Shown piece after piece: positions 16,644 through 24,622 of a stretch of DNA of 45,002 bases. The notes beneath the pieces are model-generated. The model ran no database searches, was not told where the DNA came from, and saw only the letters and a list, made by a program, of their open reading frames with translations. Source of the stretch: Candidatus Sulfotelmatobacter sp. (GTDB lineage Bacteria > Eisenbacteria > RBG-16-71-46); contig DATKAB010000046.1 in the NCBI GenBank assembly GCA_035498555.1, forward strand, positions 1-45,002, given 5' to 3'. The position numbers were made by a program, and so were the translations under genes. The first letter of the stretch is position 1, and each line of letters begins with the position of its first letter.

Positions 16644-17816
16644 TCAGCCGCGCGCGCGAACCGACAGAAACTCGTTGATGGCGCCGAGCGCGAAGCGAAT
16701 GTTCTCCATCGAATTCGCGTAGGAGAACCGCAGGTAGCCCTCGCCATGCACGCCGAACGAGGTGCCGGCGAGGCACGCGACCCCGGCCTCCTCGAGCAGT
16801 GCGGTCGACAGCTCCTTGCTGGTCAAGCCGGTACCGCGAATGTTGGGGAAGGCGTAGAACGCTCCGCGCGGCATGAAGCACTTGACGCCCGGGATCTTGT
16901 TCAGGCCCTCGACGATCTCGTCGCGCCGCACCTTGAATTCGGCGACCATCGCGTGCATCTCGCCCTGCGGACCGGTAAGCGCCGCCTGGCCGGCCTTCTG
17001 AATGAAGCTGGCCGTGCACGAGTTGGAATTGGTCATCAGCCGCGTGACGTGCACGGCGAGCGGCTTCGGCATGATGCCGAAGCCCAGACGCCAGCCGGTC
17101 ATCGAGAAGGTCTTGGAGAATCCGTCGAGCACGATGGTGCGCTCCGCCATGCCGGGCAGGGAAGCGATCGAGAGGTGCTTCCCCTGATACTGGATGCGCG
17201 CGTAGATCTCGTCCGACAGGATCCAGAAATCATGCTTGCGCGCCAGCGCCGCGAGGGCATGCACGGTCTCGGGCTTCATCACCGCGCCGGTCGGATTGTG
17301 CGGGGAATTGATCACCAGCAGCCGGGTGCGCGAGGTGATCTTCTTCTCGAGGTCCTTGAGATCGACGTCGAACTCGTCCTCTTCCTTGAGCTGGAGCGCC
17401 ACCGGGCGCGCGTTCAGGAAGTTGGCCACCGATTCGTAGATCGGGAAGCCGGGATTCGGATAGATGACCTCGTCGCCCTCTTCGAGCAGCGCGAGCATGG
17501 CGAAGAACATGATCGGCTTGGCCCCCGGCGTCACCACCACGTTGTCGGCATCGCACGGAATCGCGCGCTCGGCGCCGAACACGTCGGCGATGGTCTGGCG
17601 GAACTCCGGGAGTCCCGCCGACGGCCCGTAGTGGGTCCAGCCTTCCTCCAGCGCCTGTGCCGCGGCCTTGCGAATGAAGGCGGGCGTATCGAAGTCGGGC
17701 TCGCCGATCTCGAGATGAACGACCTTCTTGCCCGTCGCCTCCAGCGCACGGGCGCGCGCCAGCACCTCGAAAGCGGTCTCCGTGCCCAGCCGGGTCATGC
17801 GCTTCGCGAACGTCAT
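16644..17816 (-). CDS. Class I/II pyridoxal-phosphate aminotransferase (aspartate-aminotransferase type)
   Basis: 390 residues, fold type I PLP enzyme. The N-terminal LEIGEPDFDTP (~35-45) and HYGPSAGLPEFR are subgroup I-gamma signatures. VINSPHNPTG (~168-177) holds the Asn that contacts PLP, SDEIYARI (~201) holds the Asp/Tyr pair, and the Schiff-base lysine is in DGFSKTFSMTGWRLG (~K235) with a phosphate-binding Arg following. The C-terminal YLRFSYANSMENI supplies the substrate-carboxylate Arg (~368). Best guess is aspartate/aromatic or alanine aminotransferase; the exact amino donor cannot be read. ATG 17816 lies 10 bases after the barrel-protein gene, so it may be co-transcribed with it, although the roles look unrelated. 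Confidence 0.93.
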   Translation of the reverse strand: MTFAKRMTRLGTETAFEVLARARALEATGKKVVHLEIGEPDFDTPAFIRKAAAQALEEGWTHYGPSAGLPEFRQTIADVFGAERAIPCDADNVVVTPGAKPIMFFAMLALLEEGDEVIYPNPGFPIYESVANFLNARPVALQLKEEDEFDVDLKDLEKKITSRTRLLVINSPHNPTGAVMKPETVHALAALARKHDFWILSDEIYARIQYQGKHLSIASLPGMAERTIVLDGFSKTFSMTGWRLGFGIMPKPLAVHVTRLMTNSNSCTASFIQKAGQAALTGPQGEMHAMVAEFKVRRDEIVEGLNKIPGVKCFMPRGAFYAFPNIRGTGLTSKELSTALLEEAGVACLAGTSFGVHGEGYLRFSYANSMENIRFALGAINEFLSVRARG

Positions 17817-17826
17817 GCCTCTCTCC

Positions 17827-19221
17827 TCAGGATGTCGCGCCCTTCAAGCGCGCGCTTCGTGCCCAGCGTAGCGACCATTGCGTGCGCGACGGCGGCCTCG
17901 CCGCCGCGGTGTAACTCCAGCCGGCCCGCATGCGTCCCGCCGGGCCCGGCAGATTCAGCTCCACTCGCGTTCGCTCGCCGACCCCCGACAGGGCGCGCAA
18001 CACCACGCGATCACTGTCGAATTCCGGCAGCCTGAGACTCTCGCCCGACCCCGATCGAAACACCGCGTGCTCGATGCGAAGCCGCGCGCCGTGGGGCCCA
18101 AGCCCCTCGACGGCGGCGCGGCTCATCCCCCGCGCCGGTTCACGCGCGAACGCCTCGCCGCCCCAGGCTTCGAGGCGCATCTCGAGGCGCACGTGCTCCG
18201 AGCCGCCTCGCCACTCTCCCCACCAGCCCTGGCGCATGCCGCGTGGCGCGGCACCCTCGCGGCGCACCCCGTGCTGCTCTTCGACACCGAGCCTCAGCAC
18301 GGCATGGTGATCCAAACGGAACCCCACTTCAAGCACCGCACGCGCGCCCGTGCCGCCCGATCCGAAGCGCCACAGAGCGGCCGCGGCGCGTGGCCGAATG
18401 AAATTCAGCCCCCGCTCCCAGCTCACTCCGAGCGCCTGGGAAGGGCCGCTGCGAGACGGCGCCAGCAGCGACCGGAAGCCTCCTGATCCGGCGCGTGCGG
18501 ACACTCCCAGGCGTCCGCTCGGGCGCGACACCAGCGCCGACAACTCGCCGCGCCAGCGCCCGGCGCGATCCCCCGCCAGCTCGGCCCCGAGCGAATCGGA
18601 TTCGAGCGAGAGCCCGGCTCCCGCGAGGCCTGCGTGCGTCGCGGCCGCGCTCAAGCCCGCGATCCCGGCGCCGACCCGCATCGCCGCCACGTCGCGGCGG
18701 GCAAAGCGGCCGGCCAGCGCCTCGAGTCGGACCGGTCCGCCGGCCTCGGCCCAGGCGACGTCGCCGCGCGGCCCGGTCCGCAGGCGGTCCTCGCTCTCGA
18801 CGCGGGCATCGCTCCACGGCGCCCGCGGCGAGCCCACCAGCCAGCCGCGCCCCCACTGCGGCGCGTTGCGGCCGACGCGCCAGGCGAAGGTTTCCGAGCG
18901 CCCGCCGACGTCGGCGCCATCGAGCGGATCGTCGCCGCCTTCGCGCAGCGTGCCGTCGAGATCCGCGCCGCTGAAACGGAGTGCGCGCGCTCTCCGCACC
19001 GTCGAGTTCCCGCGCCCGTCGAGCCCGAGCTCCACCTCGACGCTTCCCGCGGCCATCGAATCGGCGCGCTCGTACGTCACGTCGGTGTTGTCGGGAGCGT
19101 CGACCGGCGGATCGATTTCATCGGCGAGCGCGAGCGCCGCGGCGAATGGCAGCGCGAGCGCCGCGGCGAGCGGCAGCGCGAGCGCGAATGCCGGCGCCAG
19201 GGCCGCGGCGCGCGCGTTCAC
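17827..19221 (-). CDS. Secreted beta-barrel-like envelope protein
   Basis: 464 residues from GTG 19221, overlapping the previous stop (GTGA). Residues 1-36 are a signal peptide rich in Ala/Leu with an internal duplication. The mature part is made of alternating polar/hydrophobic strands with many Gly/Arg/Glu and turn signals (FAWRVGRNAPQWGRGWLVGSP, RLEALAGRFARRDVAAMRVG, LRIEHAVFRSGSGESLRLPEFDSDRVVLRAL), as in outer-membrane barrels. The PQWGRG..VGSPR stretch resembles barrel parts of helix-hairpin-helix/barrel proteins seen in FCB-type genomes, but no HhH region is present here. A specific family is not recognised. It is third in an overlapping three-gene operon with an LTD/FlgD-type protein and another barrel-like protein. 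Confidence 0.68.
   Translation of the reverse strand: MNARAAALAPAFALALPLAAALALPFAAALALADEIDPPVDAPDNTDVTYERADSMAAGSVEVELGLDGRGNSTVRRARALRFSGADLDGTLREGGDDPLDGADVGGRSETFAWRVGRNAPQWGRGWLVGSPRAPWSDARVESEDRLRTGPRGDVAWAEAGGPVRLEALAGRFARRDVAAMRVGAGIAGLSAAATHAGLAGAGLSLESDSLGAELAGDRAGRWRGELSALVSRPSGRLGVSARAGSGGFRSLLAPSRSGPSQALGVSWERGLNFIRPRAAAALWRFGSGGTGARAVLEVGFRLDHHAVLRLGVEEQHGVRREGAAPRGMRQGWWGEWRGGSEHVRLEMRLEAWGGEAFAREPARGMSRAAVEGLGPHGARLRIEHAVFRSGSGESLRLPEFDSDRVVLRALSGVGERTRVELNLPGPAGRMRAGWSYTAAARPPSRTQWSLRWARSARLKGATS
19130..19195 (-). repeat. 24-bp tandem repeat coding the signal-peptide core
   Basis: Two adjacent 24-base units (19130-19153 and 19154-19177, two mismatches) and a partial third (from 19178). 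They encode repeats of the type ALPLAAAL/ALPFAAAL in the hydrophobic core of the signal peptide of the gene at 17827-19221. Slippage here would lengthen or shorten the h-region by eight residues without breaking the frame. Confidence 0.8.
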
Positions 19222-19994
19222 GAGTCCGGCCGGCGCCGCTCGAGGGCGAGGCTCATCCGCACCGTCGGCGCGAGCACCGGGTGGCCGTCCACCTGGCTCG
19301 CGACGCGGAGCGCGCCGACCGTGGCCTCGATCCCCACACCTCCTCGCAGCGGCTGGTCGCGCAGCTCGGTCCACGCCGTGATGCCGGCGAGCGCGAGCGA
19401 CAGCCGTGCAGCGTGCGCCGCGGGCTCGACGATTCCCTGGCGGGGCGCCTCGCGCTCGAGCCCGAGCGCCACGCCGCCGGCCGCCCACTCGACCCCCGCC
19501 GTGAGCCCGCGCGGCAGCGGCGGACTCTCGCCGGCGAGGAACGCCTGCGGCGCGCTGGCCCAGATTCGCATGGGCCCGAGGCTCATCCAGCCGCCCATGC
19601 CGGTCTCGACGCCGACCGCGGGCAGCTCCACCGGCGATTCGTGATCCCGGCGCACGACCGCGCGCGCCGCGGCGCCCGCGACGCGGTCGGCGATTCCGAG
19701 CGCGAGGCCCGCGGCGTTCCAGCCCAGCGCGTCGTCGCCGGCGCTCGCGACTCCGGCCTCGGCCGCGACACCGCGGAAGGCGCCGCCCGCGATCAGCGAG
19801 CGCGCGGTCATGGCCAGCGGCCAGCGCGTGAGGAGCGTCGCCAGCGACGCGCCGGTGGCGCCATTCGGCAGCGCGCGCTCGAGCAGCGCTCCGGGGCCGA
19901 GCGTGGCGCGCGAAGTGGGAGCGGCGAACTCCTGCGCGATCGCGACCGCCGGCAGCGCCATGGCGAGCATCGCGAGCACCGAGGCCGTGGTCAC
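19218..19994 (-). CDS. Secreted envelope protein, weakly PorV/PorQ-like
   Basis: 258 residues from GTG 19994 (GTGA overlap with the LTD gene). A signal peptide ends near AIAQ (residue 21). The segment GVASAGDDALGWNAAGLALG (~80-99) recalls the 'ADDAxAxYWNPAGLA' hallmark of PorV/PorQ and related FadL-like barrels. Later stretches (WMSLGPMRIWASAP, GLTAGVEWAAGGVALGLERE, LRGGVGIEATVGALRVASQVDG) look like amphipathic barrel strands. PorV proteins act as outer-membrane partners for cargo with type IX C-terminal domains. The gene directly upstream encodes just such a protein, so a shuttle or anchor role is a reasonable but unproven inference. The hallmark lies further from the N-terminus than is usual in PorV. 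Confidence 0.62.
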   Translation of the reverse strand: MTTASVLAMLAMALPAVAIAQEFAAPTSRATLGPGALLERALPNGATGASLATLLTRWPLAMTARSLIAGGAFRGVAAEAGVASAGDDALGWNAAGLALGIADRVAGAAARAVVRRDHESPVELPAVGVETGMGGWMSLGPMRIWASAPQAFLAGESPPLPRGLTAGVEWAAGGVALGLEREAPRQGIVEPAAHAARLSLALAGITAWTELRDQPLRGGVGIEATVGALRVASQVDGHPVLAPTVRMSLALERRRPDS

Positions 19995-21649
19995 GGCGCC
20001 GGCGCCACGACCCGGAGCGCACGCGTCTCGGTGAGTCGCTCACCGCCGCTTTCGGCCAGCGCCTGGAGCGAGGCCCAGAAGAAGCCGGGCGGCGCGGCCC
20101 CGAGCGACAGGTCGCGCACGCCGCGCCCGGCGGTCGAGATCTCGGGGAGGAGCGTGGCGACGCGGCGACCGTTGAGATCGTACAGCGTGACGCTCACCCG
20201 GGCGCGCGGCCACGGCAGGGACCATTCGAGATGGAGCGAGCCGGTCGGGCCCACCCGCGCCGGCGAGAGCGCGAAATGGCCGGCGACCGGCGGCAACGCC
20301 CGCGGCGGCTGGAGCGGGCTGCCGCGCGGATCGAGTGAGGGCTGCCAGAGTCCGTCGCGGCGCTCGATCGGCACCCCGGCCGGAACTCCGGATGCGCGGT
20401 AGGGGACGCGATCGCTCACCACGTCGTCGGCCTCGCGCAGCGTCGCGATGTCGGCGATGCCGGCGTCGTCGTCGGTGTTGTTGAGCGCGGCCCAGGGGCT
20501 CACCCGCCAGACGCGATTCGGATCGAGCTCGGGGCGGGCACCGAGCAGCGCGAGGCGATCCTGCGCGAACACCGCCAGGCTGTCGGGCGCGAGCGGGCCC
20601 AATCCTTCGCTCGGCACGCCGCGCGTGCTGCCGCGGTCCGCGAGCGTGAAGGCGGCGGGATCCAGTGGCAGCGCGGATTGATTTCGAACTTCGACCCACT
20701 CCCCCTCGCCATCGGCGGGATGGAACTGAATCTCGGTGAGTGCCAGGGGGCCGGGACCGAATCGCGCCCGCAGCGAATCGCGGTCGTCGTCGGGATTGCC
20801 GTCGGCGACGACCGCCAGATCCACCCACAGACGCTGTTTCCCGGCCGGCAGCGCGGCAAGATCGAGCGCGAACCCGAGCGTGTCGCCGGGCGAGAGGCCA
20901 GGCGAGGCCCACGGCTCCTGACTCGTCGTGGCGGATCCGCCCGGCCCATCGAGCGGCTCGACGTCGAGCGTGATGGCAACGTCGCTGGTCGCAACCCAAT
21001 CGCGACCGCGATTGACGATTCGCCCGGTGAGCCGCGCGGAACCGCCGGCATCCGGGCGCTCGGGGTCGAGCGCCAGCGATCCGGGCAAGAGCGCGAGATC
21101 GCGGCGCGGCTGGTTCTCGCGCCCGGGCGAAGGCGCCGCCGCGCGGAAGTCGAGCGCGTTGCTGCCGAGATCCGCGTCGTCGGGCATGCGCGAAAGCGAC
21201 AGCCCGGCAGCCACGTCCGCAGCCGGTGCGCCGCAGGAATACTCGGGATAGGCGAGCGCGCCATAGCCCACGACCTCGCTCGCGCCGTCCGGCCACACCA
21301 TGCGCACGGCGTCGGGCCCGTTCTGCAGGTCGAGCACCACGAGCCGCTGCGGCGCGGGCGAAACGCGCGCCCCGCCGATCACGAAGCGGGCGCCGGCGGG
21401 AATCGAATCCTCACCGGTCCCGCTCCACCGCAGCGACCACCGATCCGGTCCCGCGCCGTCGCCAGCCTCGAGCCGTGCGCCGGCGAGCGACAGCGTGGCG
21501 GCGGTGGGGTTGAACAGCTCGACGAACTCGTTGCCGGTGTCGTCACCGATGGCGTCGTAGAACACCTCGGTGACGATCGCGTGTGCGGGCGGCACGCAGG
21601 TGGTCGCCGCCGCGAGAAACAGGCCCCACACGGGCGAGAGCTCTCCCAC
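19991..21649 (-). CDS. Surface protein with two lamin-tail domains and a FlgD-like C-terminal domain
   Basis: 552 residues from GTG 21649; GTG 21631 is equally likely because GGAGAG lies 9 bases upstream of it. The signal peptide ends near PPAHA (~24). LTD-1 (~25-170) shows VTEVFYDAIGDDTGNEFVELFNP, LSLAGARLEAGDG and FVIGG. A CARDB-like beta domain (~185-310) has GRIVNRGRDW and DTLGFALDLAALPAGKQRL. LTD-2 (~310-420) has LALTEIQFHPADGEGEWVEVRNQ and FTLADRGS. The C-terminus (~465-552) has VSVTLYDLNGRRVATLLPE, the FlgD/type IX-like domain linked to export and cell-surface attachment. It is the first gene of an operon with two barrel-like proteins. LTDs and CARDB are adhesion or scaffold modules; no enzyme site is visible. 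Confidence 0.8.
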   Translation of the reverse strand: MGELSPVWGLFLAAATTCVPPAHAIVTEVFYDAIGDDTGNEFVELFNPTAATLSLAGARLEAGDGAGPDRWSLRWSGTGEDSIPAGARFVIGGARVSPAPQRLVVLDLQNGPDAVRMVWPDGASEVVGYGALAYPEYSCGAPAADVAAGLSLSRMPDDADLGSNALDFRAAAPSPGRENQPRRDLALLPGSLALDPERPDAGGSARLTGRIVNRGRDWVATSDVAITLDVEPLDGPGGSATTSQEPWASPGLSPGDTLGFALDLAALPAGKQRLWVDLAVVADGNPDDDRDSLRARFGPGPLALTEIQFHPADGEGEWVEVRNQSALPLDPAAFTLADRGSTRGVPSEGLGPLAPDSLAVFAQDRLALLGARPELDPNRVWRVSPWAALNNTDDDAGIADIATLREADDVVSDRVPYRASGVPAGVPIERRDGLWQPSLDPRGSPLQPPRALPPVAGHFALSPARVGPTGSLHLEWSLPWPRARVSVTLYDLNGRRVATLLPEISTAGRGVRDLSLGAAPPGFFWASLQALAESGGERLTETRALRVVAPAP

Positions 21650-21738
21650 CCGGGGGCGGGATCAGGACGATTCAGGGACGCGCGGCGCGGCTCGACCGGC
21701 GATCAGCGCAAGCGACGTGCCTTCATGGGTGGCGCTTT

Positions 21739-21884
21739 GGCGCTACGAGGGAAAGGTCCATCGGGAGGGCTCCGCGCCGAGCGGAAAGAGGACAGGACGT
21801 CCGGCGCTCAGCGCAGCGAGCGAGTCGGCGCCCGGATGGCACCGACGAGCCTACCCGACCAGGGGACCTTTCCCTCGAAGCGCC
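21739..21884. ncRNA. Long structured hairpin element, candidate small RNA or leader
   Basis: Within the 252-base gap 21650-21901, 21739-21759 pairs with 21864-21884 in 20 of 21 positions (single A-A mismatch), including a perfect 14-bp arm CGAGGGAAAGGTCC. After a small asymmetric loop (A21760 against 21859-21863), 21761-21772 pairs with 21847-21858 in 11 of 12 positions, one as G-U if read on the plus strand. An inner hairpin pairs 21801-21807 with 21828-21835, with one bulge. The whole folds into a single branched rod of ~146 nt. The wobble pair slightly favours plus-strand transcription. On the minus strand it would lie between the VWA gene and the LTD/barrel operon as a leader or terminator. 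No match to tmRNA, SRP RNA, RNase P or a riboswitch is recognised. Confidence 0.55.
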
Positions 21885-21901
21885 CGGCCCTCGCCGATCT
21901 G

Positions 21902-24040
21902 CTACGGCAGCCCTCTCCGCCTGCGCCAGCCCCATTCGACGCCGAGCGCGCCGACGATCGCGGCGAAGGTCCACGGCGATTCCCACAGCCGTCGCGACTG
22001 ACCCCGCCCGCGCGCCAGCTCGCGCGTCGGCATGTCGCGCGCCCAGCGCTCGATTCCTCCCGCCTCGGTCGAGCGCCCGCCGCTCGCCGCGGCGAGCTGC
22101 GCGAGCCCCACGCTGTCGGCGGCGGTTCGCGCCTCCTCGAGGCTCCAGCGATCCACCGCGACCTCGCTCGTGCCGCGGCCCAGCTCGTGGCCACCCTGCT
22201 CGGCGCGCACCGCGATCCGATAGCGGCCGGGCGGCAGATCGTCCAGCTCCGCCTCGTAGCTGCCGGCATCGCGCGCGGTGAAGGTCACGCTGCGCGCGCC
22301 TCCGTTCTCGGCGCGAACCTCGCCGCTCACCGTGGCGCCGGCCAACGGGTGGAGCGCCGCGTCCTGCACCGTGGCCAACCAGCGCACGGGTTCGCCACTG
22401 GAAGCCAGCCAGCGGTCCGGCCGCACCCGCACCGGCTCGCCCTGCACCGGCTCGGCGAGCCAGCGCACCAGGCGCCGCCACAACGCGCGGCCGCGTTCAT
22501 CGCCGTTCTCGTCCTGTGCGGCCAGCGACCAGCGCCACAGCCCGACGCCGTTCACCATCAGCACCGGGCCGCGCCCGATCCGGCGCGTGAACAGCAGCGG
22601 CGGCCCGGAGCCGGGAGTCGCAAGCAGCACGCGATCGCCGGCGCCGGGCTGGATCGGCGCCACGTCGGTGAGCGGGGCCGCCGACCGCCACGCCGCGTCG
22701 CCGCGGGCGGGATCCGGGTCCCACGCCAGCAGCTCGCGGCCTTCGGGGGTGGGCACCGGGGTTCCCGGCCGGCCGGCGAGCGCGCCCTCGAGGTCGACGT
22801 GGAGCTGCGCCCCGAGCGCACCCGCCCGATGGCGCGAAAGACCGGGAGGCGCGCCGCCCAGCACCAGCAGACCGCCGCCCGAGCGGGCGAAGTCGAGCAG
22901 CGCGCGATCCATCACGTCGCCGAGATCGGTGCCGGTGAGCGCGTCCAGCACGACCACCGAGATGCCGCGCAGATCTTCCGGCGAAGGAGCGCCACGCCGG
23001 CGGCGCGTTTCGATCGCACGCCAGCCCTCGCGTTCGCGTGACAGGGTGGTGAGCGCCAGGCTCGAATCGCCCGCCAGCGAACGGCGCAGGAACGAGAGGT
23101 CCCAGTTGAGGCTCCCGGTCAGCACCAGCACGCCGAGCTTGCCGGGCGCCACGTCCACCGCCACCTGTCGCGCGTTGTTGGCGAAGTCCATTTCCCCCGC
23201 AATCGAATCCACCCGCGCGGTCCACACCGCGAGCCCGGCCCGCGGCGGCGTCACGGTGAGCTCGGCGGTGGCCTCGGCGCCCGGTCCCGGCGCGGGCACC
23301 ACCGCGCGCGCGAGCACTCGCCCGCCGTCGAGCAGCGAGACCGGCAGCGGCAGCCCGCGCGGCTCGCCCGACGTGACGTGGACCCGGATCGGCGTGGGCT
23401 CGCCAACCCGCGCGATGCTCGAGCCCTCGACCTCCGTGATCACTCGATCGGGACCGGATCCGCCCACGATCACGGCGTGCACGGGTACGCCCAGCTCGCG
23501 CGCGGCCGTCAGGGGATCGTCGCCGCGATTGCTCACCCCGTCACTCACCACCACCACCGCGCTCGCGCCTTCGCCCGACGGCGAGCGCCCGAGCTCGTTG
23601 AGCGCCGTGCCGAGCCCGGTGCCGGAGCCGCTGCCGACGCCGGTCGAGTCGAGTGCCAGGCGGCTCGCGAAATCGAGCACCTCGACGCGGGCGCGACCAC
23701 GCCAGGCGCTCTTGAGATCAGCGACCGCCCGCGCGGCGAGCGCCGCGCGCGATGGCCCGCCCGCGGCGGCGGGCAGGTTCATGCTGCGCGAACGATCGAG
23801 CAGCACCACGACCCGCGCCGACTCCCCTCCCACGCGCTCCAGCACCGGTTGAGCCAGCAGCCAGATCAACGCCAGAAGCGCGAAGGCGCGAAGCAGCGGC
23901 AGCAATCGCTTGGCCAGCGCCGGCAGCGGCGGAATCGCGATGCGGTAGGCCCACAGCGCGAGCGCGCCGAGCGCCACGCTCAGCAGGGTCAGCCAGATCC
24001 ACGGAGCGTTGGGTGCGAGATGGAGAGACAGGTCGGACAT
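21902..24040 (-). CDS. VWA-domain membrane protein with glutamine-amidotransferase-like region
   Basis: 712 residues from ATG 24040. Two N-terminal helices (~14-34, ~46-65) precede a von Willebrand A domain (~72-200) with MIDAS motif DRSRSM and a second metal-site segment VVVVSDGVSNRGDD. Beta-sandwich segments and a class-I-glutamine-amidotransferase-like fold follow (GISVVVLDALTG, FARSGGGLLVLGG ~390-400, GRGPVLMVNGVGLWRW) without the catalytic Cys nucleophile. A final Ig-like region shows LPPGRYRIAVRAEQGG, and the C-terminus has one helix (~690-705) and a basic tail. This is the architecture of BatA-like proteins normally beside MoxR ATPase and DUF58 genes; neither is near it here. The function is unknown, probably envelope stress or assembly. 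A 72-base gap separates it from the upstream DUF4388 gene. Confidence 0.82.
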   Translation of the reverse strand: MSDLSLHLAPNAPWIWLTLLSVALGALALWAYRIAIPPLPALAKRLLPLLRAFALLALIWLLAQPVLERVGGESARVVVLLDRSRSMNLPAAAGGPSRAALAARAVADLKSAWRGRARVEVLDFASRLALDSTGVGSGSGTGLGTALNELGRSPSGEGASAVVVVSDGVSNRGDDPLTAARELGVPVHAVIVGGSGPDRVITEVEGSSIARVGEPTPIRVHVTSGEPRGLPLPVSLLDGGRVLARAVVPAPGPGAEATAELTVTPPRAGLAVWTARVDSIAGEMDFANNARQVAVDVAPGKLGVLVLTGSLNWDLSFLRRSLAGDSSLALTTLSREREGWRAIETRRRRGAPSPEDLRGISVVVLDALTGTDLGDVMDRALLDFARSGGGLLVLGGAPPGLSRHRAGALGAQLHVDLEGALAGRPGTPVPTPEGRELLAWDPDPARGDAAWRSAAPLTDVAPIQPGAGDRVLLATPGSGPPLLFTRRIGRGPVLMVNGVGLWRWSLAAQDENGDERGRALWRRLVRWLAEPVQGEPVRVRPDRWLASSGEPVRWLATVQDAALHPLAGATVSGEVRAENGGARSVTFTARDAGSYEAELDDLPPGRYRIAVRAEQGGHELGRGTSEVAVDRWSLEEARTAADSVGLAQLAAASGGRSTEAGGIERWARDMPTRELARGRGQSRRLWESPWTFAAIVGALGVEWGWRRRRGLP

Positions 24041-24112
24041 GGGCGGAACGCTCAGCGTCCCATTCCGGCGGGCGGCCGGTCAACGTGCGGTCGATGCGGG
24101 GTTCGGAGTTTG

Positions 24113-24622
24113 TCAGACCGCTCCGCCGGCGGCGCGCTGCTGGTCGGCGTGGCGCAGTCCCTCGAGGATCAGGCGGTCCAGCTCAAGGTCGAGCTGAATG
24201 TCCTCGGTCTGCACTCGATCGCCGGGGTAGAAACGAAAGCGCCCCTCCCGCCACAGCAGCACGCCGTAGACGATCCGCCGCAGCACTTCGCGCACCGCCT
24301 GCTGGAGCTGGTCGGGCGAGATGGCGCCGGCCGCCACCAGCATGGTGCCGAGGCGCTCGCCGGGCTGATCCTTCTGGATCGCGAGCGCCAGGTCGAGCGC
24401 GTCCTGAGAGATCATGCCGCGGTGCACCAGCACCTCGCCGGCGCGCACCGCGGCGCCCGAGGTGCGCGCGAACACCGGACGGCCGCGCTCGATGAAGAGC
24501 TCGACGATCTCGCGCGGGCGTTCGAGCTCGAGCCGTCCGTTGGCCTGCGCGAGCTGCAGCATCTGCAGCACCTCGGTGGGGAAGAAGTGGCGGAGGTCGC
24601 CCTCGAGCGCCGGATCGCTCAA
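24113..24622 (-). CDS. DUF4388 (PATAN-like) protein
   Basis: 169 residues from TTG 24622, overlapping the upstream stop as TTGA, with a GGAGC-type site just before it. The N-terminus LEGDLRHFFPTEVLQMLQLAQANGRLEL (~7-34), then ELFIERGRPVFARTSGA, is the DUF4388/PATAN pattern. VLVHRGMISQDALDLAL and LGTMLVAAGAISPDQLQQAVREVL (~65-125) are two copies of the GspE-N/MshEN-like 'GxLLxxxGxIsxxQL' helix pair, followed by VYGVLLWREGRFRFYPGD. Such proteins are linked to two-component signalling, gliding and polarity in deltaproteobacteria and relatives. It is not an enzyme by any visible motif. Overlap with the CDP-alcohol phosphatidyltransferase gene implies coupled translation. Confidence 0.83.
   Translation of the reverse strand: MSDPALEGDLRHFFPTEVLQMLQLAQANGRLELERPREIVELFIERGRPVFARTSGAAVRAGEVLVHRGMISQDALDLALAIQKDQPGERLGTMLVAAGAISPDQLQQAVREVLRRIVYGVLLWREGRFRFYPGDRVQTEDIQLDLELDRLILEGLRHADQQRAAGGAV

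Noticed and set aside
21746-21759. Resemblance of CGAGGGAAAGGTCC to the RNase P P4 segment GAGGAAAGTCC
   Set aside because: The element is about 146 nt, far shorter than RNase P RNA, lacks the second P4 strand, and its arms simply pair with each other.
21739-21884. Inverted repeat as the ends of a transposon-like MITE
   Set aside because: No target-site duplication is visible at the flanks and no second copy is seen in this window; the coherent inner helices fit an RNA better, though genome copies should be checked.
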